Shown here: positions 24,535-32,640 of the stretch, piece after piece
Layout: each line of letters opens with the position of its first letter
How positions within the stretch are numbered: position 1 is the first letter of the stretch
Assembly (NCBI GenBank): GCA_012036375.1
Contig: JAAUOI010000001.1
Coordinates: 1 to 39,719 of the forward strand
From: Allobrachymonas sp.
GTDB taxonomy: Bacteria > Pseudomonadota > Gammaproteobacteria > Burkholderiales > Burkholderiaceae_C
Direction: 5' to 3'
Length of the DNA: 39,719 nucleotides
The notes under the pieces: model-generated
What the model was told of the DNA's origin: nothing
The model's input: only the letters and a program-made list of their open reading frames with translations
Database searches by the model: none
Program-made: the position numbers and the translations under genes

Positions 24535-24834
24535 ATGGGGGAGTCTGAGCCAGAAACAAAGGCTTGGGGTATTGCGCATTTCCAGCTGAAGGCTACCAAG
24601 GGTCAGACCGCTATCGCGCGGGGCATGCTGGTGAAACAAGATCATCCCGTGGCCAGCATGGTCACACGGCTCAATGTGCCGTTTCATTTTTCTGGCTTGG
24701 GTGCGACGATCAAAATGCCTGCACCGCTGCTGGGAGAACACAACAAAGAGATTGCACGCGATCTCGGTTTTTCAGAAGCTGAGGTTCAAGCGATGCAAGG
24801 TGAAGGCGTGTTGTACGCTGAACCTAGTGCCTGA
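24535..24834 (+). pseudogene. 3' remnant of a CaiB/BaiF (class III) CoA-transferase
   Basis: The last 65 codons read as the C-terminus of a family III CoA-transferase: VKQDHPVASMVTRLNVPFHF, then KMPAPLLGEHNKEIARDLGF, then SEAEVQAMQGEGVLYAEPSA. Full-length members are about 400 residues; the catalytic Asp region is absent. Upstream (24498-24620) I see only a weak trace of coding sequence and no start in a good context. It is a deletion remnant between aroE and aroQ. Confidence 0.7.
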
Positions 24835-24912
24835 AATCATCAGCGGAGTCAGTGCTGCGTAATCGCGTCACAATCTAGGTATTCCAGTGCATATTCCCAT
24901 GAAAGCAAGCTT

Positions 24913-25350
24913 ATGAAGATTTTGGTTTTGAACGGCATCAATCTCAATATGTTTGGCAAGCGCGATGCGGCCACCTATGGCACGGCGACGCTTGATGACA
25001 TCAACGCCGCCTGCGTTGCTCTAGGCAAAGAACTGGGCGCTGAAATCAGTTGTATGCAGACCAATTTTGAAGGCGAAATGGTGCAACGCATTCATGCCGC
25101 GCATGGCGATGGCACGACGGCTGTCGTCATCAACGCTGGCGCATGGACGCATTACAGCTATGGCATTCGCGATGCATTGGCGATCTTGAAATGCCCGATC
25201 ATTGAAGTGCACATGAGCAATATCCACGCACGCGAGGAGTTTCGCCATCATTCTGTGATTGCATCCATTGCCAAAGGGCAAATCGCGGGCTTTGGAATGG
25301 AAAGTTATCTGTTGGGTATCCGTGCGGCGATGTCGGCAGTGAAAACTTAA
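24913..25350 (+). CDS. aroQ: type II 3-dehydroquinate dehydratase
   Basis: Third step of the shikimate pathway, trans-dehydration of 3-dehydroquinate by the dodecameric class II enzyme. Motifs: LVLNGINLNMFGKRDAATYG with the catalytic Arg and Tyr, NAGAWTHYSYGIRDAL, and EVHMSNIHAREEFRHHSVIA with the catalytic His. Length 145 residues is standard. An AAGCAAGC stretch precedes the ATG but no strong GGAG. It is convergent with mlaB, with dispersed repeat copy 8 between the two genes. Confidence 0.96.
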   Translation: MKILVLNGINLNMFGKRDAATYGTATLDDINAACVALGKELGAEISCMQTNFEGEMVQRIHAAHGDGTTAVVINAGAWTHYSYGIRDALAILKCPIIEVHMSNIHAREEFRHHSVIASIAKGQIAGFGMESYLLGIRAAMSAVKT

Positions 25351-25360
25351 AACTCTTTAT

Positions 25361-25410
25361 TACTATTATTTTAATAGCATCCCGCGCATATTTTATGCCG
25401 GCTACCACCC
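25361..25410 (-). repeat. dispersed repeat copy 8 (between aroQ and mlaB)
   Basis: On the minus strand: GTAGCCGGCATAAAATATGC then GCGGGATGCTATTAAAATAA. The ATGCTATTAAAATAATAGTA part is nearly palindromic and very similar to copy 6. Both lie between convergent gene pairs. Confidence 0.82.
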
Positions 25411-25424
25411 CAAAACACTCAAAA

Positions 25425-25694
25425 CTAAGGCGCAGCAGGCAGCAACTGCGCCACGCCGTACAGCGCGGCCAAATTGCGCAGCCGCTCGGGCAGGCCGCGC
25501 ACTGAAAAGCTCTTGCCTTGGATCTGCGCCTCACGCCGGCATTCAAGCAGTACGGCGAGGGCGGATGAATCGAATTTCTGCAAGGCCGATGCATCTGCCA
25601 CCACGGTGTGCTCTTGGCTGCGCAAAGCCTGCGCCAACATGCGTGCGCAAGTGCGGGCGCTGGCGTGGGTGATCTCGGCGGGCAAGACAAGCAT
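25425..25694 (-). CDS. mlaB: MlaB-like STAS domain protein
   Basis: Small STAS-domain subunit of the MlaFEDB ABC transporter, which binds the MlaF ATPase in the cytoplasm. Visible features: VVADASALQKFDSSALAVLL, the STAS phosphorylation/contact loop with D-SS, and VRGLPERLRNLAALYGVAQL at the C-terminus. About 90 residues. Start MLVLPAEI at about 25694, one codon downstream of another possible start. It is the last gene of the minus-strand mla operon and abuts mlaC (stop 25704). Confidence 0.88.
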   Translation of the reverse strand: MLVLPAEITHASARTCARMLAQALRSQEHTVVADASALQKFDSSALAVLLECRREAQIQGKSFSVRGLPERLRNLAALYGVAQLLPAAP

Positions 25695-25703
25695 CGCCAA
25701 TCC

Positions 25704-26336
25704 TCAAGCCTTGCGACCTTTGTTGCGCTCGGCCAGCTTGTTGATCAAGCCGTCAATGCCATTGGCGTTGATTTCTTGTGCAAACTGGGTGCGGTAGGTT
25801 TGAATCAGCCAGACACTGGCGACGTTGATGTCGTAAATTCTCCAAGAACTGCCTGCTTTTTCTACGCGGTAGTCCAGTGCAATCGGGTCGCCCCGGCCTT
25901 TGATTTCGGTGCGAACCGTCACTTCTGTGTCGCCTTCAGTCATGCGCAGGGGGCGCATCGCAATGGTTTGATCCTTGACTTCGGATAGAGCACCCGAGTA
26001 AGTGCGCATCAGCAATGTCTTGAACTCTTCTTGCAGCCGTTTTTGTTGCTCGGGTGTGGCGCTGCGCCAAGCGCGGCCCACCGCAGAGGCCGTCATGCGC
26101 TGGAAATTCACATTGGGCAAGATCTTGGTATTCACCAAGGCCGCAATTTTGCTCACATCACCCGCTTGAATCGCTTTGTCGGCTTTGATGGTGTCGAGCA
26201 CATCGACCGACAGGCGGCGAATGAAGGCATCAGGGGTTTCGGCGCTTTGGGCAGCAACAGGCAGACTCAGCGCCAAGAAACTAAAGCCTGCCAGGCTGGT
26301 GCGGGAGATAGCGGCGAGAAGCCAACGTCGGTTCAT
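25704..26336 (-). CDS. mlaC: periplasmic phospholipid-binding protein MlaC
   Basis: Ttg2/MlaC-type soluble carrier that ferries phospholipid between outer-membrane MlaA-OmpC and inner-membrane MlaFEDB. The signal peptide (FSFLALSLPVAAQS) is followed by NVNFQRMTASAVGRAWRSAT and FKTLLMRTYSGAL, both MlaC signatures, and YDINVASVWLIQTYRTQFA near the C-terminus. The ATG at 26336 has AAAGGA about 7 bases upstream, which I prefer over the longer reading from 26429. Length 210 residues. It lies between mlaA and mlaB. Confidence 0.93.
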   Translation of the reverse strand: MNRRWLLAAISRTSLAGFSFLALSLPVAAQSAETPDAFIRRLSVDVLDTIKADKAIQAGDVSKIAALVNTKILPNVNFQRMTASAVGRAWRSATPEQQKRLQEEFKTLLMRTYSGALSEVKDQTIAMRPLRMTEGDTEVTVRTEIKGRGDPIALDYRVEKAGSSWRIYDINVASVWLIQTYRTQFAQEINANGIDGLINKLAERNKGRKA

Positions 26337-26474
26337 ACAGATCCTTTCAATTGCTGGGTACATGCCAGCTGTGGGGAATAACGGTTGGAGTGCCCAAGCG
26401 GCAGACAAAGTTGCGCATCTGAGGCTCACAAAGCGTAATATTTCACTTGCAGGTGTGGAATTTGCCGCGCAGTG

Positions 26475-27235
26475 TTATTTTTTGTCTTCTGCATCGGGTT
26501 TGTAGTTGTCTTCTTCTTGCCCTGGGCGGAAAATTTCTGCGCGGCGGTTTTGTAAGAAGGCATCGCGGGTGAAACTGTATTTGTCCAGCGCAGCCTCATC
26601 GAGCAATGTGCCCAAACGCAGCAAGCCAGTTCGCGTATCTACGATGCGCAGCACATTCGTGGCATTGCGTGTACGTACATGGTCGATTTGTGCCACAGGG
26701 TCGTAGCGATTTTCAAGTGTGATCGTGGTGGCATCGCGCACCGTGCTCGGGCCAAAGAGCGGCATCACCACATAAGGGCCAGAGGGCATTCCCCAGCGGC
26801 CGAGCGTCTTGCCTAGATCTTCGTTGTTTCGCTCCAGCCCCATTCGCTGGCGATATCGAGCACGCCACCGAACCCGATTATTGTGTTCACACCAAATCGC
26901 ATGAAGTCCTCAGCTGCGACTTTCGGGCGCAACTGCAGGACACCGTTCAGGCCGGACCACAGATCTTCCAGATTGTTGAAAAAATTCGTCACGCCTGCGC
27001 GCAAGGGCTGTGGTGTCACGGCACGGTAGCCTTGCGCAACAGGCTTGAGCACCGCTTTGTCTAAGCCTTCGTTGAAGCTGAACATGCTGCGGTTAAAAGG
27101 CTCGAATGGATCCGTAGGGTTACGCGCAGGACCAGAGGCGCAGCCTGCGAGAAAAGTGGCAAAAATAAGGCAAATAATGGTTCTAGCCGGCGTATTTGCT
27201 GCGCAGAGTGCTATTGATTTCGTAGTGTATTGCAT
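26475..27235 (-). CDS. mlaA: MlaA/VacJ outer-membrane lipoprotein (one frameshift)
   Basis: Outer-membrane lipoprotein that removes phospholipid from the outer leaflet. Lipobox LAGC; then NPTDPFEPFNRSMFSFNEGL and TNFFNNLEDLWSGLNGVLQL. The frame breaks near 26843: one A is missing, so DIASE continues as MGLERNNEDLGKTLGRWG and then GPYVVMPLFGPSTVRD in the next frame. Repaired length is about 254 residues. The signal-peptide n-region (TTKSIALCAANTPARTI) is encoded by dispersed repeat copy 9. In beta-proteobacteria mlaA lies within the mla operon, as here between mlaD and mlaC. Confidence 0.92.
27180..27230 (+). repeat. dispersed repeat copy 9 (5' end of mlaA)
   Basis: Core 27186-27226: GCCGGCGTATTTGCTGCGC then AGAGTGCTATTGATTTCGTA. 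It lies entirely within the first 16 codons of mlaA and codes on its reverse strand for part of the lipoprotein signal peptide. Confidence 0.7.
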
Positions 27236-27241
27236 GTGTAG

Positions 27242-27733
27242 TTATTTCTTCCCATTGGTATTGGAGGTACTTTGGCCGCCTTCTGAGGCTTTGTTGAATA
27301 AGAATTGAGAGATCAAGTTCTCCAAAATTACCGCCGATTGGGTGGATTTGATCGTGTCACCCGGGCTCAAATTTTTTTCTTCAGCCCCTGCCTCCATGCC
27401 CACATACTGCTCGCCCAAAAGGCCGCTGGTCAGAATTTTAAGTGAACTGTCTTGAGGAAAAACATACCGGCTTTGCAGCGCCAGCGTGGCGCGGGCTTGG
27501 TAGGTTTTGTCATCAAAAGTGATGGACTCCACTCGCCCCACTACCACGCCAGCGCTTTTCACCGCCGCGCCATTTTTGAGCCCGCCAATGTTGTCAAACT
27601 TAGCAGTGACGCGATAGGTCGAATCAAAATTAAACGACAGCAGATTCGCTGATTTCAAGGCTAAAAACAGCACTGCTATTGCGCCAAACAGCACAAACAA
27701 GCCAACCCAGAGGTCATTTTTTGAGCGTTGCAT
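27242..27733 (-). CDS. mlaD: MlaD, MCE-domain lipid transport subunit
   Basis: Inner-membrane-anchored MCE protein that forms the hexameric periplasmic ring of MlaFEDB. One N-terminal membrane span (LWVGLFVLFGAIAVLFLAL) is followed by the MCE domain: YRVTAKFDNIGGLKNGAAVK then AGVVVGRVESI and LTSGLLGEQYVGMEAGAE. Length 163 residues is typical of beta-proteobacterial MlaD. It is 13 bases after mlaE, on the same strand. Confidence 0.96.
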   Translation of the reverse strand: MQRSKNDLWVGLFVLFGAIAVLFLALKSANLLSFNFDSTYRVTAKFDNIGGLKNGAAVKSAGVVVGRVESITFDDKTYQARATLALQSRYVFPQDSSLKILTSGLLGEQYVGMEAGAEEKNLSPGDTIKSTQSAVILENLISQFLFNKASEGGQSTSNTNGKK

Positions 27734-27746
27734 GAATGGCTCTCCT

Positions 27747-28529
27747 TTAAATTGAAAACATCATGGCCGTGAGCAGGAAATCGAGCGCCAGCACCGTGAA
27801 GCTGCCTACCACCACGGTGCGCGTGGTGGCGCGCGAGACGCCCTCGGGTGTGGGCTGCGCCTCAAAGCCTTGCAAGAGCGCAATAAATGTGACCGCCAAG
27901 CCAAACACCACGCTTTTCACGATGCCATTGCCCACATCGCGCCACACATCCACACCGCCTTGCATCTGACTCCAAAACGCAGCGCCATCAATCCCGATCA
28001 TCAACACGCCCACCACATAGCCACCCAAGATGCCCACCGCAGAAAATACCGCCGCCAAAATCGGCATCGCAATCACGCCGCCCCAAAAGCGCGGCGCAAG
28101 AATGCGGCGCATTGGGTCAATCGCGCTGATTTCCATGTACATCAAGACCTCATCGCGCTTCATCAGACCCACTTCCGCCGTGAGCGCCGTGCCCGCGCGG
28201 CCTGCAAAGAGCAGAGCAGTCACCACGGGTCCGAGTTCCCGCACCAAGCTCAGCGCCACCAAGAGCCCGAGCGATTCAGTCGCGCCGTAGCGCTGCAAAG
28301 TGTAGTAGCCCTGCAAGCCGAGTACAAAGCCGACGAACAGGCCGCTGACCGTGATGATGGCCAGTGAATGGTTGCCCAAGAAATGAATTTGATCGCGCAC
28401 CAAACCAAAGCGCTTAAAAGTAGCCGCGCCCAGTGTGAGCAAGCGCATGAAGAGCCTTGCGCCATAGCCCCAATTGGCCAGCATGCTGCGCGTGGCAAAG
28501 CCAATATCGCGCGGGTTAAGCCAACTCAT
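27747..28529 (-). CDS. mlaE: MlaE permease
   Basis: Integral membrane permease of the Mla ABC transporter. Conserved family stretches: FLGNHSLAIITVSGLFVGFV, SLVRELGPVVTALLFAGRAG, TALTAEVGLMKRDEVLMYME, and FWGGVIAMPILAAVFSAVGI. Length 260 residues. ATG 28529 overlaps the mlaF stop as ATGA, indicating translational coupling. Confidence 0.97.
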   Translation of the reverse strand: MSWLNPRDIGFATRSMLANWGYGARLFMRLLTLGAATFKRFGLVRDQIHFLGNHSLAIITVSGLFVGFVLGLQGYYTLQRYGATESLGLLVALSLVRELGPVVTALLFAGRAGTALTAEVGLMKRDEVLMYMEISAIDPMRRILAPRFWGGVIAMPILAAVFSAVGILGGYVVGVLMIGIDGAAFWSQMQGGVDVWRDVGNGIVKSVVFGLAVTFIALLQGFEAQPTPEGVSRATTRTVVVGSFTVLALDFLLTAMMFSI

Positions 28530-29389
28530 GGCTGGCCTCCTTGTGAAGCCTTAAAGGCAATGGCGCTGCCGAAGTCTTGCTCCAGACTCTGGTGCGGATA
28601 ATGAAATTTTACCGGGCCATCCGACAAAGCATTGACGAATTGATGCACCAAAGGATCGGCGCTGTGGCGCACTTCATCGGGCGTACCTTGTGCGGCGATT
28701 TTTCCGTTGGCCAAAATAATGACCTTGTCTGCGATTTTGAAAGTCTCTTCCAAATCATGCGAGACGATGATGCTCGTCAAGCCCAGTGCATCGTTGAGCT
28801 GGCGAATAAGCTGCGCAGAAGTGCCCAGCGAAATCGGGTCGAGGCCAGCGAAGGGTTCATCAAACATCACCAGCTCGGGATCCAGCGCAATTGCGCGAGC
28901 CAGCGCCACGCGCCGCGCCATGCCGCCGGATAGCTCGCTTGGCATCAAATCCCGCGCCCCGCGCAGGCCCACCGCATTGAGCTTCATCAGCACGATGTCG
29001 CGAATTAAGCTTTCTTGCAAATCAGTCAACTCACGCAGCGGGAAAGCCACGTTATCAAAAGTGCTCAAATCGGTGAACAAAGCGCCAAACTGAAACAGCA
29101 TGCCCATGCGCTTGCGGGCTGCATACAAAGCCGCTTGATCCATCGCACCCACATCGCCGCCATCAAACAAAACTTGCCCGCGCTGGGCTTTGACGAGGCC
29201 GCCGAGCAAACGCAGCACCGTGGTTTTACCGCCGCCCGACGCGCCCATCAACGCCGTGACTTTGCCGCGCTCGATGCTCAGGCTCACGCCATCCAAAATC
29301 TTGCGTCCGCCACCATAGCCGAACTCCACATCACGGAATTCGATCCAAGGCGTTGCGTTTGGAGGCTTTGGTTTGGAATCGGGTGTCAT
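28526..29389 (-). CDS. mlaF: MlaF ATPase
   Basis: ATP-binding subunit of the Mla transporter. Walker A is MGASGGGKTTVLRLLGG; the ABC signature is SELSGGMARRVALARAIALD; Walker B is LVMFDEPFAGLDPIS; the switch histidine is IVSHDLEETFKIAD. About 287 residues. I place the start at ATG 29389; a TTG directly before it is possible. The ribosome-binding site is poor and a terminator-like hairpin lies just upstream, so operon expression may be attenuated. First gene of mlaFEDACB. Confidence 0.96.
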   Translation of the reverse strand: MTPDSKPKPPNATPWIEFRDVEFGYGGGRKILDGVSLSIERGKVTALMGASGGGKTTVLRLLGGLVKAQRGQVLFDGGDVGAMDQAALYAARKRMGMLFQFGALFTDLSTFDNVAFPLRELTDLQESLIRDIVLMKLNAVGLRGARDLMPSELSGGMARRVALARAIALDPELVMFDEPFAGLDPISLGTSAQLIRQLNDALGLTSIIVSHDLEETFKIADKVIILANGKIAAQGTPDEVRHSADPLVHQFVNALSDGPVKFHYPHQSLEQDFGSAIAFKASQGGQP

Positions 29390-29392
29390 CAA

Positions 29393-29424
29393 GAAATAAA
29401 AATGCCTTGTCTAAAAACAAGGCA
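29393..29424 (-). terminator. terminator-like hairpin in the mlaF leader
   Basis: TGCCTTGT (29403-29410) pairs with ACAAGGCA (29417-29424), an 8-bp stem with a 6-base loop. On the minus strand it is followed by ATTTTTATTTC, a U-rich tract, and then the mlaF start. It could be an attenuator for the mla operon or the end of a short transcript from 29430-29650. The rest of the 29425-29656 gap has a possible TATAAA -10 for the thiolase near 29602 and nothing else I can support. Confidence 0.6.
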
Positions 29425-29656
29425 ATCAATACCAGGACACTCATCATAAGTCGGCTTGGCGATGTGCGTATCCCGCATTCAGGGGAGAACTTGTAAAGAT
29501 GTGGAAAAGAACACAGTTTCTTGTTGCCAAAATGCTGCGCCAGCGAGGCATGTTAGGTGAATTCACGTATCCAAGGCATCGAACAACGAAATCAAGTAAG
29601 CTATAAATTGTCATTTATTCGGCTTTGTGAAGTCAATTCAATCGAAAGTTACGCTC

Positions 29657-30850
29657 ATGCAAGACCCCATCGTCATCGTCTCCGCCGCCCGCACGCCCAT
29701 GGGCGCTTTTCAGGGCGATTTCGCATCGCTGGCTGCACATGATTTAGGTGGCGCGGCGATCAAAGCGGCTGTGGAGCGCGCTGGCCAAAACTCAAAATTT
29801 ACGCCCGATGTGGTCAATGAAGTCTTGTTTGGCAATTGCCTGATGGCAGGGCAAGGCCAAGCGCCGGCGCGGCAAGCGGCGTTCAAAGGTGGTTTACCCA
29901 AAGGCGCAGGCGCTGTCACGCTTTCCAAAATGTGCGGCTCAGGCATGCGAGCAGCCATGTTTGCTCACGATATGCTGGCTGTAGGCTCGGTGGATGTGAT
30001 AGTGGCTGGCGGCATGGAGAGCATGACGAATGCACCACATCTTTTGCTCAAAGGCAGAAGCGGCATCCGCATTGGGCATGATCGTGTGTATGACCACATG
30101 ATGCTCGATGGCTTGGAAGATGCTTATGAGCCTGGCCGCGCCATGGGCACGTTTGGCGAAGAGTGTGCCGACAAATACAAATTCACCCGTGAAGCGCAAG
30201 ATACATTCGCCATCGAAAGCGTCAAGCGTGCGCAAGCCGCTACGAATTCAGGAGCATTCGCCGCAGAAATTACGCCGGTCACAGTCAAAAATCGCTCCGG
30301 AGAAGTGCAAATCAGCGTCGATGAAGGCCCGCTCAAAGCCAAGCTCGACAAGATTGCCACGCTCAAGCCCGCCTTCAAGAAAGATGGCACGATCACCGCA
30401 GCATCCAGCTCCTCCATCAACGATGGCGCAGCCGCTTTGGTGATGATGCGGGAGAGTACGGCTGCCAAGCTCGGCTGCAAGCCCTTGGCAAAAATCGTGA
30501 GCCACGCGATGCATGCGCAAGAACCCAATTGGTTCACCACCGCGCCTGTGGGCGCAACGCAAAAAGCCTTGGCCAAAGCCGGCTGGAGCGTGAGCGATGT
30601 GCAGCTTTGGGAAGTCAACGAAGCCTTCGCCGTCGTGCCGATGGCGCTGATGGCCGAGCTCAAAGTCGATCACAGCATCGTCAACGTCAATGGCGGTGCA
30701 TGTGCGCTCGGCCATCCGATCGGCGCAAGTGGTGCAAGGATCATGGTTACGCTCATACACGCCTTGAAAGCACGAGGCCTAAAAAATGGTGTGGCGACAC
30801 TATGCATCGGCGGTGGTGAGGGAACGGCGGTTTGCTTGGAAATGGTTTAA
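29657..30850 (+). CDS. acetyl-CoA acetyltransferase (thiolase)
   Basis: Thiolase family enzyme interconverting two acetyl-CoA with acetoacetyl-CoA, or cleaving 3-ketoacyl-CoA. Catalytic residues: Cys93 in LSKMCGSGMRAA, His in GGACALGHPIGASGAR, and the second Cys in LCIGGGEGTA. The 397-residue length is standard. ATG 29657 (MQDPIVIVSAARTPMGAF) matches the family start; the upstream extension is unconserved. With the downstream SDR and acyl-CoA dehydrogenase it suggests an acyl-CoA degradation unit, into which an R-M pair has been placed 8 bases after its stop. Confidence 0.95.
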   Translation: MQDPIVIVSAARTPMGAFQGDFASLAAHDLGGAAIKAAVERAGQNSKFTPDVVNEVLFGNCLMAGQGQAPARQAAFKGGLPKGAGAVTLSKMCGSGMRAAMFAHDMLAVGSVDVIVAGGMESMTNAPHLLLKGRSGIRIGHDRVYDHMMLDGLEDAYEPGRAMGTFGEECADKYKFTREAQDTFAIESVKRAQAATNSGAFAAEITPVTVKNRSGEVQISVDEGPLKAKLDKIATLKPAFKKDGTITAASSSSINDGAAALVMMRESTAAKLGCKPLAKIVSHAMHAQEPNWFTTAPVGATQKALAKAGWSVSDVQLWEVNEAFAVVPMALMAELKVDHSIVNVNGGACALGHPIGASGARIMVTLIHALKARGLKNGVATLCIGGGEGTAVCLEMV

Positions 30851-30857
30851 TCCATCT

Positions 30858-31731
30858 ATGACCAAACAACAGCCACTTGCAGAAGTCTTTGGATACCCGC
30901 TAGCTGATCAAAGCATTAGGGCTGTAGCGGCTCGTAAAAATCGACTGTGCCCATTCAACAACAAAGTCCCTAATTGCACCAAAGATAAGGCAAAGAATCC
31001 GCTGGGCGTTTGTAGTGTGTACCACGACAACGCGCCAGTGATCACATGCCCGATTCGCTTCAGGGAGGATTGGCAGATAACCGCTGATGCTGCTATTTTT
31101 TTCTTTGGCGCAGATGTAGCTTGGAGTTCGTTGACGGAAATCAGGCTAAATGATGCCTATGGCAAGTCGGCGGGCAACATTGATGTCGTGCTGGTTGCTT
31201 ATGACGACAAGGATCGCGTGATCGACTTCGGCGCGCTTGAGATTCAAGCTGTTTACATTTCAGGAAATGTGAGAGAGCCCTTCGAGCAATTCATGCTCAA
31301 CCCAAAGAAAAATTCTGAGATGGATTGGTCAAAAGAAGCCAATTACCCGCGCCCAGATTATTTGTCGTCCTCCAGAAAACGACTTGCCCCGCAATTGCTT
31401 TTTAAAGGTGGAATCTTTAAATCTTGGGGCAAGAAGTCTGCGGTTGCTCTCAACAGTTCCTTCTTCAACACTTTCGCCCGCGCTCAAGCGCGTGAAGGCA
31501 GAGCAAGCAGATATTGCATGGTTGATTTATGACTTGATCCTCAATCAAGCGACGGGCAGATATGAGTTGACCAAGGTGGACGAGGTATTCACGTTGTTCG
31601 ACGAAGCTCTACGCCAGATCACAACAACACAGGCCGGTTCCATCGAAAATTTCAAACAGCTTTTACAAAGCAAATTGGATGAGCAGCTCGAATCCGCGCC
31701 AATTACCCGCAGTTTGGATTCGCCGTTTTAA
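30858..31731 (+). CDS. NotI-family type II restriction endonuclease (one frameshift)
   Basis: Resembles NotI: AEVFGYPLADQSIRAVAARK, then LCPFNNKVPNCTKDKAKNPL and GVCSVYHDNAPVITCPIRF. Cysteines at residues 31, 40, 52 and 64 match the four that bind iron in NotI. A nuclease core is suggested by GNIDVVLVAYDDKDRV and FGALEIQAVY, with E-x-Q in place of the usual E-x-K of PD-(D/E)xK enzymes; I recall NotI also has Gln here. An extra C near 31471 shifts the frame; repaired, it continues ALKRVKAEQADIAWLIYDLI to a stop at 31731. About 291 residues. The methylase starts 2 bases later. The recognition site cannot be read from the sequence. Confidence 0.78.
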
Positions 31732-31733
31732 AG

Positions 31734-32622
31734 ATGCAGCAAGACTTTTTTGAAATTTCCAACGCAGACACCCTGCGTTCGCTTAAAACAGTGAACGTGG
31801 CATCTGTGCCTCAGCGCAGTCCGTTTCGTTATCCCGGTGGTAAAAACTTGGTTTGTTCCTGTATTTCGCCGATGGATGCAAAGCCTGAGCAGTAAACCCA
31901 AGCTCTTGATCGAACCCTTCGCTGGCGGAGCAACCATTGCACTGACTGCTGTTTGCGAAAACTGGGTGGATCATGCCTTGATCATTGAACTTGACCCCGA
32001 TGTTGCTGCCGTTTGGCAAGTGGTTGAGGCGGGTGATGCTCTTGCCCTAGCAGATTGCATCTTGACGTTTGATTTAACTTATGACAACGTGCAATCAGAG
32101 CTAGCCAAAGAGGCGAAAACAACGCTTGAGCGTGCATTCAGAACAATTTTGAAGAATCGTACATTTCATGGCGGTATCTTAGCGCCAGGTTCGGGACTGA
32201 TCAAAGCTGGCGAAGCAGGCAAAGGTTTAGCTTCGCGTTGGTATCCAGAAACTCTGGCAAAGAGGTTCACTGCTTTACATCAGGTGCGTCATCGCTTGAC
32301 CATCGAATGTCGTGATTGCATGCCAGTTTTAGAGCGTTACAAAGACGACGCACAAGCAGTGTTTTTTGTTGATCCGCCTTACACAGCAGGCGGCAAAAGC
32401 GCAGGTAAACGCTTATACGCATATTTTGAATTGAATCACAATAATTTGTTTGAGGCTTGCTCACAATTGACTGGTGATTTTCTGATGACATACGACGATG
32501 CCGATGAGGTACATGATTTTGTACATCAGTATTCCTTGATGAGCAAGCTAGTGCCTATGAAAAACACGCATCACGCACCGATGACTGAGTTGGTGATAGG
32601 CCGAGATTTGACTTGGCTGTGA
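31734..32622 (+). CDS. D12-class adenine-N6 DNA methyltransferase (one frameshift)
   Basis: Modification partner of the preceding nuclease. ATG 31734 gives about 33 residues and then PFRYPGGK (motif X); a run of five A at 31842-31846 has one too many, and removing it continues TWFVPVFRRW. Motif I is LIEPFAGGATIAL; the catalytic DPPY motif is FFVDPPYTAGGKSAGKRLYA. Motif order X-I-IV marks the alpha group of amino-methyltransferases, like Dam and DpnM. The C-terminus (NTHHAPMTELVIGRDL) is typical. Repaired length is about 295 residues. Known NotI is paired with a different methylase type, so the pairing is notable. Confidence 0.85.
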
Positions 32623-32640
32623 ACTAGATAGGTTGTTCGC

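Noticed and set aside
30858..32622. The R-M pair as part of a larger defence island
   Set aside because: Genes on both sides are ordinary metabolic enzymes (thiolase, SDR, acyl-CoA dehydrogenase), with no other defence genes nearby.
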